Program-made: the position numbers and the translations under genes
The notes under the pieces: generated by a model
What the model saw: the letters and a program-made list of their open reading frames with translations, nothing else
What the model was told of the DNA's origin: nothing
Database searches by the model: none
NCBI RefSeq assembly: GCF_022698145.1
Contig: NZ_JALDAX010000003.1
Span: 124,001-188,000, forward strand
Direction: 5' to 3'
DNA: 64,000 bases
Origin: Streptomyces spinosisporus
GTDB lineage: Bacteria > Actinomycetota > Actinomycetes > Streptomycetales > Streptomycetaceae
In this document: piece after piece, positions 33,336-41,444 of the stretch
How the letters are laid out: every line of letters begins with the position of its first letter
Position numbering within the stretch: the stretch's first letter is position 1

Positions 33336-33495
33336 CCCCGCGTTTCGGGTGCGTTTCGTCCTGGGTTTCGCACCCGCTCTTCGTCTCGTGGGCCGTCCGT
33401 ATGGTGGTATCCGGCCGTCTGTGGGAGCGTGATTCTTGCCACCCTTGATAAGGGTGACGCTCAGATGAGCGGATCTTGAGCGGCTGCACTTCTCC

Positions 33496-33522
33496 AAGGG
33501 GTGGCACTGGGTGCCACCCCTT
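33496..33522. terminator. Strong hairpin terminator after the ROK gene
   Basis: Perfect 12-bp stem AAGGGGTGGCAC (33496-33507) and GTGCCACCCCTT (33511-33522) with a TGG loop, 161 bp beyond the ROK stop. It separates that unit from ppdK. Confidence 0.8.
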
Positions 33523-33775
33523 GATCGTTCATCGATCGAAATCAGACGGGCTTAAGGCCGCTCAGGTGAGCGCGAAAACCGGTCTGTGGGTGGTCGTTGC
33601 GTTCAAGAAGTGAAAACATCGGCGCGTCAGCGCTTGCCAAGCTTTGACTTTCGATCCGCTGGCGGACGAGTGGTTACAGGAGCATGACGCGTGAGCAGAC
33701 GTACCCAGACGCCTTCGATCTGGGTATGTTCCTCGCCGTCAGGGCAGCCACCGCGTCCTCGAGGGAGTCGAGACC
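33523..33775 (+). promoter_or_regulatory. ppdK upstream region
   Basis: 253 bp without a convincing gene. It contains AT-richer patches (GTTCAAGAAGTGAAAACATC near 33600; CTTTGACTTTCGATCC near 33640) and GGGTATGTTCC near 33720, plausible promoter elements. GAGGGAG at 33760-33766 is the ppdK ribosome-binding site. I could not define a specific operator. Confidence 0.4.
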
Positions 33776-36496
33776 GTGTCGGAAAACAAAGATCCTCACG
33801 TAGCGAAGTTCGTTTACGACTTCACCGAGGGAAACAAGGACCTCAAGGACCTCCTGGGTGGCAAGGGCGCGAACCTCGCCGAGATGACCAACCTGGGACT
33901 CCCCGTTCCCCCCGGCTTCACGATCACGACGGAAGCCTGCAAGGTCTACCTGGACAGCGGCCAGGAGCCGGCGGCACTGCGTGACGAGGTGAGTGCGCAC
34001 CTCGACGCCCTCGAAGCCCGGATGGGCAAGAAACTCGGCCAGGCCGACGACCCGCTCCTGGTCTCCGTCCGCTCCGGCGCCAAGTTCTCCATGCCGGGCA
34101 TGATGGACACCGTCCTGAACATCGGGCTCTCCGACAAGTCCGTGAAGGGCCTCGCCGAGCAGGCCGGCGACGAGCGGTTCGCCTGGGACTCCTACCGGCG
34201 CCTCATCCAGATGTTCGGCAAGACGGTCCTCGGCGTCGACGGCGAGCTCTTCGAGGAGGCCCTCGACAAGGCCAAGGACGCCAAGAAGGTCACGGTCGAC
34301 ACCGAGCTGGAGGCCGCCGACCTCAAGAAGCTGGTCACCACCTTCAAGAAGATCGTCAAGAAGGAGGCCGGCCGGGACTTCCCGCAGGACCCGCGCGAGC
34401 AGATGGACCTCGCCATCCAGGCGGTCTTCGACTCCTGGAACACCGACCGCGCCAAGCTCTACCGCCGCCAGGAACGCATCCCGCACGACCTCGGCACGGC
34501 CGTCAACGTCTGCTCCATGGTCTTCGGCAACCTCGGCCCCGACTCCGGCACCGGCGTCGCCTTCACCCGCGACCCCGCCTCCGGCCACCAGGGCGTCTAC
34601 GGCGACTACCTGCAGAACGCCCAGGGCGAGGACGTCGTCGCGGGCATCCGCAACACCGTGCCGCTCGCGCAGCTGGAGCAGATCGACAAGAAGTCGTACG
34701 ACCAGCTGATGCAGATCATGCGGACGCTCGAGAACCACTACAAGGATCTCTGCGACATCGAGTTCACCATCGAGCGCGGCCGGCTGTGGATGCTGCAGAC
34801 CCGCGTCGGCAAGCGGACGGCGGGCGCGGCCTTCCGTATCGCGACCCAGCTCGTGGACCAGGGCCTGATCGACGAGACCGAGGCGCTGCAGCGGGTCACC
34901 GGCGCGCAGCTCGCCCAGCTGATGTTCCCGCGCTTCGACGAGGAGGCGAAGACCGAGCAGGTCGCCCGGGGCATCGCGGCCTCGCCAGGCGCGGCGGTCG
35001 GCAAGGCCGTCTTCGACTCGTACACCGCCGTCAAGTGGTCGCGGTCCGGCGAGAAGGTCATCCTGGTCCGCCGCGAGACCAACCCCGACGACCTCGACGG
35101 CATGATCGCCGCCGAGGGCATCCTGACCAGCCGCGGCGGCAAGACCTCCCACGCGGCCGTCGTCGCGCGCGGCATGGGCAAGACCTGTGTCTGCGGCGCC
35201 GAGGACCTGGAGGTCGACACCAAGCGCCGCCGGATGACGGTCCCCGGCGGGCGCGTGGTGGAAGAGGGCGACGTCATCTCCATCGACGGCTCCAGCGGCA
35301 AGGTCTACCTGGGCGAGGTCCCGGTGGTCCCCTCCCCGGTCGTCGAGTACTTCGAGGGCCGGATGCACGCGGGCGCGAACGACGCCGACGAACTCGTCGA
35401 GGCCGTGCACCGGATCATGGCGTTCGCCGACCGCAAGCGCCGGCTGCGGGTGCGCGCCAACGCGGACAACGCCGAGGACGCGCTGCGCGCCCGTCGCTTC
35501 GGCGCCCAGGGCATCGGACTGTGCCGTACCGAGCACATGTTTCTCGGCGACCGCCGGGAACTGGTCGAGCGCCTCATCCTGGCCGACACGGAGGACGAGC
35601 GCGAGGAGAGCCTGAAGGCGCTGCTGCCGCTGCAGAAGAAGGACTTCGTCGACCTGTTCTCGGCGATGGACGGCCTGCCGGTGACGGTCCGGCTGCTCGA
35701 CCCACCGCTGCACGAGTTCCTGCCGGACATCACCGAGCTGTCGGTGCGCGTGGCGCTCGCGGAGTCCCGCGAGGAGTCCCACGAGAACGACCTGCGGCTG
35801 CTGCAGGCCGTGCACCGGCTGCACGAGCAGAACCCGATGCTGGGTCTGCGCGGCGTCCGCCTGGGCCTGGTCATCCCCGGCCTGTTCACCATGCAGGTCC
35901 GCGCCATCGCCGAGGCCGCGGCCGAGCGCAAGGCCGCCAAGGGCGACCCGCGAGCCGAGATCATGATCCCGCTCGTCGGCACCGTCCAGGAGCTGGAGAT
36001 CGTCCGCGAGGAGGCCGACCGGGTCATCGCCGAGGTGGAGGCGGCCACGGGCACGAAGCTCAAGCTATCGATCGGCACGATGATCGAGCTGCCGCGCGCC
36101 GCCCTGACCGCCGGACAGATCGCGGAGGCCGCGGAGTTCTTCTCCTTCGGCACCAACGACCTCACCCAGACTGTGTGGGGCTTCAGCCGGGACGACGTCG
36201 AGGCGAGCTTCTTCACGGCGTACCTGGAGAAGGGGATCTTCGGTGTCAGCCCCTTCGAGACGATCGACAAGGACGGCGTGGGCTCGCTGGTCGAACTGGC
36301 CGCGAAGGCGGGCCGGGCGACCCGCCCCGATCTGAAACTCGGCGTCTGCGGCGAGCACGGCGGCGACCCGGAGTCCGTCCACTTCTTCCACGAGGTGGGC
36401 CTCGACTACGTCTCCTGCTCCCCGTTCCGCATCCCGGTGGCCCGCCTGGAGGCGGGGCGCGCGGCGACCCAGTCGGAGGGCAGCGACCACCGGTAG
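33776..36496 (+). CDS. ppdK: Pyruvate, phosphate dikinase
   Basis: 906 residues from a GTG. The N-terminal ATP-grasp domain begins L-L-G-G-K-G-A-N-L-A-E-M-T near 26-38. The swivelling phosphohistidine domain has G-G-K-T-S-H459-A-A-V-V-A-R-G-M-G-K, with H459 the phosphorylated residue. The C-terminal PEP/pyruvate barrel has G-L-C-R-T-E-H-M-F, R-L-L-D-P-P-L-H-E-F and V-C-G-E-H-G-G-D-P. It interconverts pyruvate + ATP + Pi with PEP + AMP + PPi. Length is standard. Monocistronic, with paired terminators downstream. Confidence 0.97.
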   Translation: MSENKDPHVAKFVYDFTEGNKDLKDLLGGKGANLAEMTNLGLPVPPGFTITTEACKVYLDSGQEPAALRDEVSAHLDALEARMGKKLGQADDPLLVSVRSGAKFSMPGMMDTVLNIGLSDKSVKGLAEQAGDERFAWDSYRRLIQMFGKTVLGVDGELFEEALDKAKDAKKVTVDTELEAADLKKLVTTFKKIVKKEAGRDFPQDPREQMDLAIQAVFDSWNTDRAKLYRRQERIPHDLGTAVNVCSMVFGNLGPDSGTGVAFTRDPASGHQGVYGDYLQNAQGEDVVAGIRNTVPLAQLEQIDKKSYDQLMQIMRTLENHYKDLCDIEFTIERGRLWMLQTRVGKRTAGAAFRIATQLVDQGLIDETEALQRVTGAQLAQLMFPRFDEEAKTEQVARGIAASPGAAVGKAVFDSYTAVKWSRSGEKVILVRRETNPDDLDGMIAAEGILTSRGGKTSHAAVVARGMGKTCVCGAEDLEVDTKRRRMTVPGGRVVEEGDVISIDGSSGKVYLGEVPVVPSPVVEYFEGRMHAGANDADELVEAVHRIMAFADRKRRLRVRANADNAEDALRARRFGAQGIGLCRTEHMFLGDRRELVERLILADTEDEREESLKALLPLQKKDFVDLFSAMDGLPVTVRLLDPPLHEFLPDITELSVRVALAESREESHENDLRLLQAVHRLHEQNPMLGLRGVRLGLVIPGLFTMQVRAIAEAAAERKAAKGDPRAEIMIPLVGTVQELEIVREEADRVIAEVEAATGTKLKLSIGTMIELPRAALTAGQIAEAAEFFSFGTNDLTQTVWGFSRDDVEASFFTAYLEKGIFGVSPFETIDKDGVGSLVELAAKAGRATRPDLKLGVCGEHGGDPESVHFFHEVGLDYVSCSPFRIPVARLEAGRAATQSEGSDHR

Positions 36497-36534
36497 CCCC
36501 TACTGCCAGGGCCGGCCCCCACGGCCCCCGAACC

Positions 36535-36586
36535 CCGGAGCCGCCGCCCGTCCCCGACCCTCAAGACCGATGGGCGGCGGCTCCGG
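36535..36586. terminator. Inverted repeat 1 after ppdK
   Basis: Perfect 15-bp arms CCGGAGCCGCCGCCC (36535-36549) and GGGCGGCGGCTCCGG (36572-36586) with a 22-nt loop, between convergent ppdK and the membrane-protein gene. Confidence 0.7.
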
Positions 36587-36596
36587 ATCACCAAGA

Positions 36597-36627
36597 GGGG
36601 CGGCACCTTGTGCGGAGGTGCCGCCCC
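36597..36627. terminator. Inverted repeat 2 after ppdK
   Basis: Perfect 12-bp stem GGGGCGGCACCT / AGGTGCCGCCCC with a 7-nt loop, 10 bp from the first hairpin. It probably serves the leftward membrane-protein gene, whose stop is at 36636. Confidence 0.75.
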
Positions 36628-36635
36628 TTCGGGTG

Positions 36636-37901
36636 TCAGAGGTACGCGGCAGCCGTGACGGCGACGGACAGTACGGCGCAGACGGCCGGCCACCAGCGCC
36701 ATCCGCGGCTGCGGGCGGCCAGTGCCGCCACCGCCAGGATCTCGGCCACGACGGCGAGGGACGTGGCGGCGGACAGGTACAGGGAGCGTCGGCCTGCGCT
36801 GTCTGCGAGATCCACTTGGCGGTGCTGCTCGGCCTGCGCGGCGGACAGGTCCCTGAGGTCCTGGGCCATCGCTGTGACGGTCTGCGGGTCGACGCCGTCG
36901 GCCCTGGTCGGCGGTCGGCCCATGTACCGGGCGATGGCCTCGGTGTCCCGTGCGACAACCCTCTCCACGGCCGCCATCCTCCGCTCGTGATGTGCCGCCC
37001 CTGGGCCGATCCCGGTGTCCAGGGCGGCCAGTTCCCGCGCCGGGGCCTGCAGTTCGGCCACCTTGGCGGCCACCAGACTGTTGCTGAAAAACGCCGTGCG
37101 GTGGAGCTGGAGGCTGATCGAGGTGCTGAGCCGGATGTCGTCACGCGCCGCCTCGGCCAGGGCACGTTGCTCGTTGCCCGCCGCCAGTATCTGTCCCAGA
37201 GGCAGCAGCAGAGGCAGGACGAAGACGACGAGGTGCAACAGGACGGCCCGGCGCCGGCCGGCGGGCGCGATCGCGGGCTGGGGAATGATGTCCAGGTCCC
37301 TCAGCACACGTCGGCCCGAGGGCGTCCGTGCCTGCTGCCACCTGTGCGGCCTGAGGACGTTGGCCGCGCACAGCGCCGCGAGTACGCCCGCGGCGCCCAC
37401 GGCGACGGAGACCCGGCCCGCGACGGACCAGCTGTCCCCGCGCTGCAGGGTTGCGCCGGGATCAAGCCCATACAGGTCGGGTGAGCCGGTCTGTATGTCG
37501 GCGAGTCGTCGCGGCAGGTCGTAACCGAGATCCTGGCGGTAGGTGCTGTTGCCGAGCAGGCTGTCGGGCCGGGCGGCGCGACGCAGCTGGAACGCGGTCT
37601 GTGCGGCGACGGCGTACTCGGACGCGGCCGGCCTGCCGTCGTTCCTGAGCGGCCGAAGGCGCTCCGCCCGGGTCTCGGCCACGGCGACCGTGAAGGCCGG
37701 GGGACCTTCCTCGCCGTAGACGAAACGGGCGTCCTCGACCACGGCCGTCCGGCGTTTGATCTCCTGCCGCACCGCGTCCTGGTATGCGCCGGACGCCTCG
37801 CCGAACTGCCAGGTGGCCAGCAGCGCCGCGGCGACGACGAGTGAGAGCAGGGCGATCTGGGTGCGGATGCGCACACTCAGCCGCCGGGGCCGCCCGCTCA
37901 T
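36636..37901 (-). CDS. Membrane protein of unknown function (421 aa)
   Basis: ATG at 37901, overlapping the lipoprotein stop (ATGA). One N-terminal helix (about 14-32) is followed by an extracytoplasmic region of about 130 residues rich in Arg/Ala (to about 160). Further helices are near 165-183 and 218-241, a second soluble helical region lies at about 245-365, and two C-terminal helices are near 370-420. The layout (TM, sensor-like loop, TM) recalls histidine-kinase or chemoreceptor input modules, but no kinase, HAMP or GGDEF motif is present. I do not recognise the family. It is co-transcribed with the lipoprotein and divergent from the metalloprotease. Confidence 0.65.
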   Translation of the reverse strand: MSGRPRRLSVRIRTQIALLSLVVAAALLATWQFGEASGAYQDAVRQEIKRRTAVVEDARFVYGEEGPPAFTVAVAETRAERLRPLRNDGRPAASEYAVAAQTAFQLRRAARPDSLLGNSTYRQDLGYDLPRRLADIQTGSPDLYGLDPGATLQRGDSWSVAGRVSVAVGAAGVLAALCAANVLRPHRWQQARTPSGRRVLRDLDIIPQPAIAPAGRRRAVLLHLVVFVLPLLLPLGQILAAGNEQRALAEAARDDIRLSTSISLQLHRTAFFSNSLVAAKVAELQAPARELAALDTGIGPGAAHHERRMAAVERVVARDTEAIARYMGRPPTRADGVDPQTVTAMAQDLRDLSAAQAEQHRQVDLADSAGRRSLYLSAATSLAVVAEILAVAALAARSRGWRWWPAVCAVLSVAVTAAAYL

Positions 37902-38530
37902 GACGATCGCCGTACGTAGACGGTCTCTGTTCCCGTCTCGTCGGCGAGAACGAGCTCGTCGTCGGCCACCTCCCAGGTGTGACGTTCGGGGGTGAGGTCG
38001 GACGGCTGGTCGGTGTAGTTGCCGGCCGGATCTGCGGGGTCGATGCGCGACCTGGTGGCCTCGGTGGGTGTGGTGACGAGTACGTCGCCGTCGACACGAG
38101 CCGTGCCCTGCGCGATGAAGGTGATCTGGACGTCGTTCCCGTCCGTGTTCGGATAGAAGAGCAGCCCGGTGTACCTGTACCTTCCGTCCGCGGTGAACCT
38201 GTAGGCGATGGTGGCCGAGCCGCCGTCCGGCTTGCTCTCCCACACGCCCACCAGCGGCTCCGGGAGCACCGCTGCCTCGGACGCGTCGTCCTCCGGCTCC
38301 GGCAGCACGGGTGGCGTGGTCGTCTCCGGCCCCGTCCTGGTACCGGCCGATGGCGTGGTCCCCCGCACGCTCGACGTCACGGACCCGGGGCCGGGCGGGT
38401 CGGAGGAGGTGCAGGCCGTCGCACCGACGAGCAGGCCGAGCACCACGAGAACCCCGCCGACGCCGACCCCCGTACGGCGTCGGGCGGGCGGCTTCCCGGG
38501 TGCTTGGACGAGCGCTGAACGACCTGACAT
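37898..38530 (-). CDS. Lipoprotein of unknown function (210 aa)
   Basis: The N-terminal basic stretch P-A-R-R-R-T-G-V-G-V-G-G leads into a hydrophobic segment and lipobox (V-G-A-T-A-C near residue 40). It is followed by a Thr/Pro/Glu-rich linker. The C-terminal half looks like a small beta-rich domain: V-G-V-W-E-S-K-P-D-G-G-S-A-T-I-A-Y-R-F-T-A-D-G-R-Y-R-Y-T-G, reminiscent of lipocalin-like stress domains (GxW motif followed by F-x-x-D-G-x-Y). Its stop overlaps the membrane-protein start, so the two are probably made together at the envelope. Specific function unknown. Confidence 0.7.
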   Translation of the reverse strand: MSGRSALVQAPGKPPARRRTGVGVGGVLVVLGLLVGATACTSSDPPGPGSVTSSVRGTTPSAGTRTGPETTTPPVLPEPEDDASEAAVLPEPLVGVWESKPDGGSATIAYRFTADGRYRYTGLLFYPNTDGNDVQITFIAQGTARVDGDVLVTTPTEATRSRIDPADPAGNYTDQPSDLTPERHTWEVADDELVLADETGTETVYVRRSS

Positions 38531-38599
38531 GGCGAACCCCCGTCTCCGATGTCTTCGGCGTCGGCACGGGGAACCCTACGAAGGAGCCGGCCGGGCCAA

Positions 38600-38713
38600 C
38601 CCGGGGAAGCAGTAGGGGATTGCCCCGGGACCCCGCGGCCCCAGGGTGCGCGGCGGATCTCCCGGGGCTCACCCTTGGGAAAACCTCCGGGGACATCCCG
38701 GGGAACGTCCCCG
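38600..38713. promoter_or_regulatory. Cluster of CCCGGGG motifs in the lipoprotein/metalloprotease intergenic region
   Basis: Within the 258-bp divergent gap, CCCGGGG or its one-base variants start at 38600, 38623 (CCCCGGG), 38661, 38687 and 38697. The last merges into the palindrome CGGGGA-ACG-TCCCCG (38699-38713). Such clustering in 110 bp is more than chance composition would readily give and may be repeated operator half-sites. Confidence 0.45.
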
Positions 38714-38788
38714 AGGCCCGTGCCGTCTCCTGCTCTCTACGGTCGATGCCCACGTACGTACGGCCATGTCCGTTCGAGGGGGGATCCC

Positions 38789-41422
38789 ATGACATCAGGG
38801 CAGCTTCCGGTCGACCTGTGGTTGGACGCGAGGGACGGGCGGCTCTTCGTCGGTTCCTACGCACCACTCAGGCTCGGCATCGGTCCGGAGTCCGGGCTGA
38901 CGCTCGATGACCTCGACATCACGGTGCCCGATGGGCTCGCCGGCGGCCTGGTGTCGATGGCGCGCGGGCCTCGTTTCGACCCCGCGCGGCCCGAGGTGAT
39001 GCTGCTGGCGGGCCACACACCCGGCACCTACCGAGTGGTGGTGACCGACAGGAACTCAGGTTCCGTGGTGGGCGAGACCTCGTACGAGGTCGTCGGGCAC
39101 TGGCCGGAGGAGGAACAGGGGCCTGCGCAGTGGTTCTCCGGCCGTCAGCCGGCCGCGACGACCGGAGCGGCCTGGGGTGGCGGTGATCCCGACGCACCGC
39201 AGAACCACGACGTCTTCCCGGCGCTCGGCGTCCGCCGGGTGGCCATCGTGTTCGTGGACACCGCGTCCCGGCGCTACACCACCGATCCGGTCGAGATGCA
39301 GGCCCACCGCGACCGCTGGCTCGACGAGATCGTCCGCGGGGTCAAGGGCCCCGACGGCGTCATCCGGAGCAGCGCGGCCTGGTTCCGGGAGGTCTCGTAC
39401 GGCAACTTCGACCTGACCGCCGAGGCGTTCGGGCCCGTGCAGCTGCCGGGAACGTTCACCGACTACTTCGAGGAAAGCGGCGAGTCCAAGGGCAGGTTCA
39501 AGGGCAACTTCGCCCAGGAGTGCATCACCGCGGCGGACTCCCTGATCGACTACGCGCGCTTCGACACCGTCCTGCTGGTGTCCCAGTCGGTGCCCGCGGC
39601 CGGCACCGATCCGGACCGCAGCGCCTGGCCGTACGCGAGCGTGGGCGGCCGGGGCCCGTTCACCACCTCCGACGGACACCGGATCCTGGGCATCGTCTCC
39701 ATGCCGAACGAGTGGGGGACCGCGGACGATCGTGAGATCCACGAGTCGTTCAGCCATGAACTCGGCCACAACCTCGGGCTGTTCGACCAGTACACGCCCG
39801 CGGTCCCCGGTCGCAACGTGGGTTCGTGGGACATCATGGACTGGGACGACCCACTGCCCCATCCCACCCTCGTGCACCGCATGATGCTGGGCTGGGTACC
39901 CGCCGACTGGCTGCGTCGCCTCAACTTCGCCGACGGATCGCCCGTCGACCAGACGGTGACCCTGAGCCCGGTGGAGGGGGGCGCTCCCGCGCCGGGCACC
40001 TACGCCGGGATCGAGATCCGGATCGCCGACGGCTACAACTACTACCTGGAGTACCGCAACGGTGAGGCCCCGGACATCGGAGACCGCCGACTGCCCGCCG
40101 ACAACCGGGTCGTCGGCACCGACGTCACCGCGCCGGAGCAGGCACCGGTGAGCCGTCCGCAGATCCTGTTGCTGCGCAGCGACGGGGACGACTCGGGTCC
40201 GGTCCTCGGCAACGGCGGCGTCTACACCGAGACCGACCATTCCGACCCGCTGTTCCCCACCGACTTCAGCATCAGCGTCAGCGGCATCGACGGCACCAAG
40301 GCCGACGTACACATCCGCTACGGCGTCAGCGGGTGCCCCGACCCCTCCATCCGGCCGTGGCCCGCGAGCCCTCAACGGCCGTGGCAGAGCCCGGACATCG
40401 AGGTGCGCAATGCCAGGAGCGATGCGGATCCCACCTGGCTCAACGTGCCCTGGCTCGAGCACGCGAACACCGTCGTGGCCCAGGTCCGCAACCGCGGGGA
40501 CGTCAACGCCCCGGGCGTCCGCGTCGACTTCTACGTCAAGGACTACAACATCGGCGGCGCGCCCGAGTTCTACATCGGCTCGGACACCAGGACCGTTCCG
40601 GTCGGCGCCCCTGTCGAGTTCAGCACTGTGTGGGTGCCCCCGAAGAAGGGGGGTCACTTCTGCGTGATGGCCCGCATTCCGCTGTACGTCGTCCCGTCCG
40701 CGCTCAGCGTCGTGGAACGCACCGAGTTGAACAACCAGGCCCAGTCGAACTACGACCGGTTCATCGCGTCCACCGCGTCGCCCTCGACGCGGGAGACCAC
40801 CTCGTGCACGGTGACCAATCCGTACCGGCAGCGTGCCCGGGTGTTCGTGGTGGCCGCGCAGAGCAACCCGCTCTACCGCACGTTCGTGGAGCACACCTGG
40901 CTGTGGCTGAATGCCGGGGAGACACGGCGGATCGGCCTCATGTTCGAGTACGCGCCGGATCCGGACGCGTCCACCCTCCCGCCCGACATCGCGCTGCGCC
41001 AGGACGACGTGGAGGAATACCGCTGGGTGTCCAACCGAGTGAGCGTGCACAGCCAGATCGAGGACCCGACGGACGAACGCCACCACCATGTGGGAATACT
41101 CGGCGGCGCACAGGCCGAGGTGACCACCGGCCGGGCCACCCGCATCGACGACTTCGAGGTCCGAGGTCCGCGGGCGGCGGGCACGGTCGTGGCGGTCGGC
41201 ACGGGCGATCGCGTCGACGGCGGCAAGGTGATCGTGACCGTGGACGGCGAAGGCACGGGGCCCGAGTCCTACACCTATCGGACGGTGCCCGTGCGGGACG
41301 GCGCATTCGAGGCGGCCGTGCCGGAGGGATGGCGGGCCGTGCGCGCGGACTTCCTGCCGCCGACCGGGTCCGCACCCAGCGCTGCGGGATGGGTGAGGGC
41401 GGGGGGCGAAAGGCGGGGCTGA
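38789..41422 (+). CDS. M6-like zinc metalloprotease without signal peptide, with CARDB-like domain
   Basis: 877 residues from the ATG at 38789 (ribosome-binding site GAGGGGGG). Zinc site H323-E-L-G-H327-N-L-G-L-F-D333 (HExxHxxGxxD), with N-V-G-S-W-D-I-M-D-W downstream as the Met-turn region. An N-terminal domain of about 130 residues has Ig-like spacing, the catalytic region is about 140-430, and a beta-rich part near 600-710 (V-A-Q-V-R-N-R-G-D-V-N-A-P-G-V-R-V-D-F-Y-V) resembles CARDB. The start (MTSGQLPVDLWLDARDG) has no signal peptide, unusual for M6 peptidases. It is either intracellular, exported non-classically, or has an unrecognised start. The LAL regulator is convergent; the lipoprotein operon is divergent. 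Confidence 0.75.
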   Translation: MTSGQLPVDLWLDARDGRLFVGSYAPLRLGIGPESGLTLDDLDITVPDGLAGGLVSMARGPRFDPARPEVMLLAGHTPGTYRVVVTDRNSGSVVGETSYEVVGHWPEEEQGPAQWFSGRQPAATTGAAWGGGDPDAPQNHDVFPALGVRRVAIVFVDTASRRYTTDPVEMQAHRDRWLDEIVRGVKGPDGVIRSSAAWFREVSYGNFDLTAEAFGPVQLPGTFTDYFEESGESKGRFKGNFAQECITAADSLIDYARFDTVLLVSQSVPAAGTDPDRSAWPYASVGGRGPFTTSDGHRILGIVSMPNEWGTADDREIHESFSHELGHNLGLFDQYTPAVPGRNVGSWDIMDWDDPLPHPTLVHRMMLGWVPADWLRRLNFADGSPVDQTVTLSPVEGGAPAPGTYAGIEIRIADGYNYYLEYRNGEAPDIGDRRLPADNRVVGTDVTAPEQAPVSRPQILLLRSDGDDSGPVLGNGGVYTETDHSDPLFPTDFSISVSGIDGTKADVHIRYGVSGCPDPSIRPWPASPQRPWQSPDIEVRNARSDADPTWLNVPWLEHANTVVAQVRNRGDVNAPGVRVDFYVKDYNIGGAPEFYIGSDTRTVPVGAPVEFSTVWVPPKKGGHFCVMARIPLYVVPSALSVVERTELNNQAQSNYDRFIASTASPSTRETTSCTVTNPYRQRARVFVVAAQSNPLYRTFVEHTWLWLNAGETRRIGLMFEYAPDPDASTLPPDIALRQDDVEEYRWVSNRVSVHSQIEDPTDERHHHVGILGGAQAEVTTGRATRIDDFEVRGPRAAGTVVAVGTGDRVDGGKVIVTVDGEGTGPESYTYRTVPVRDGAFEAAVPEGWRAVRADFLPPTGSAPSAAGWVRAGGERRG

Positions 41423-41444
41423 ACCCGCCGCGAGGCCTCCCGGC

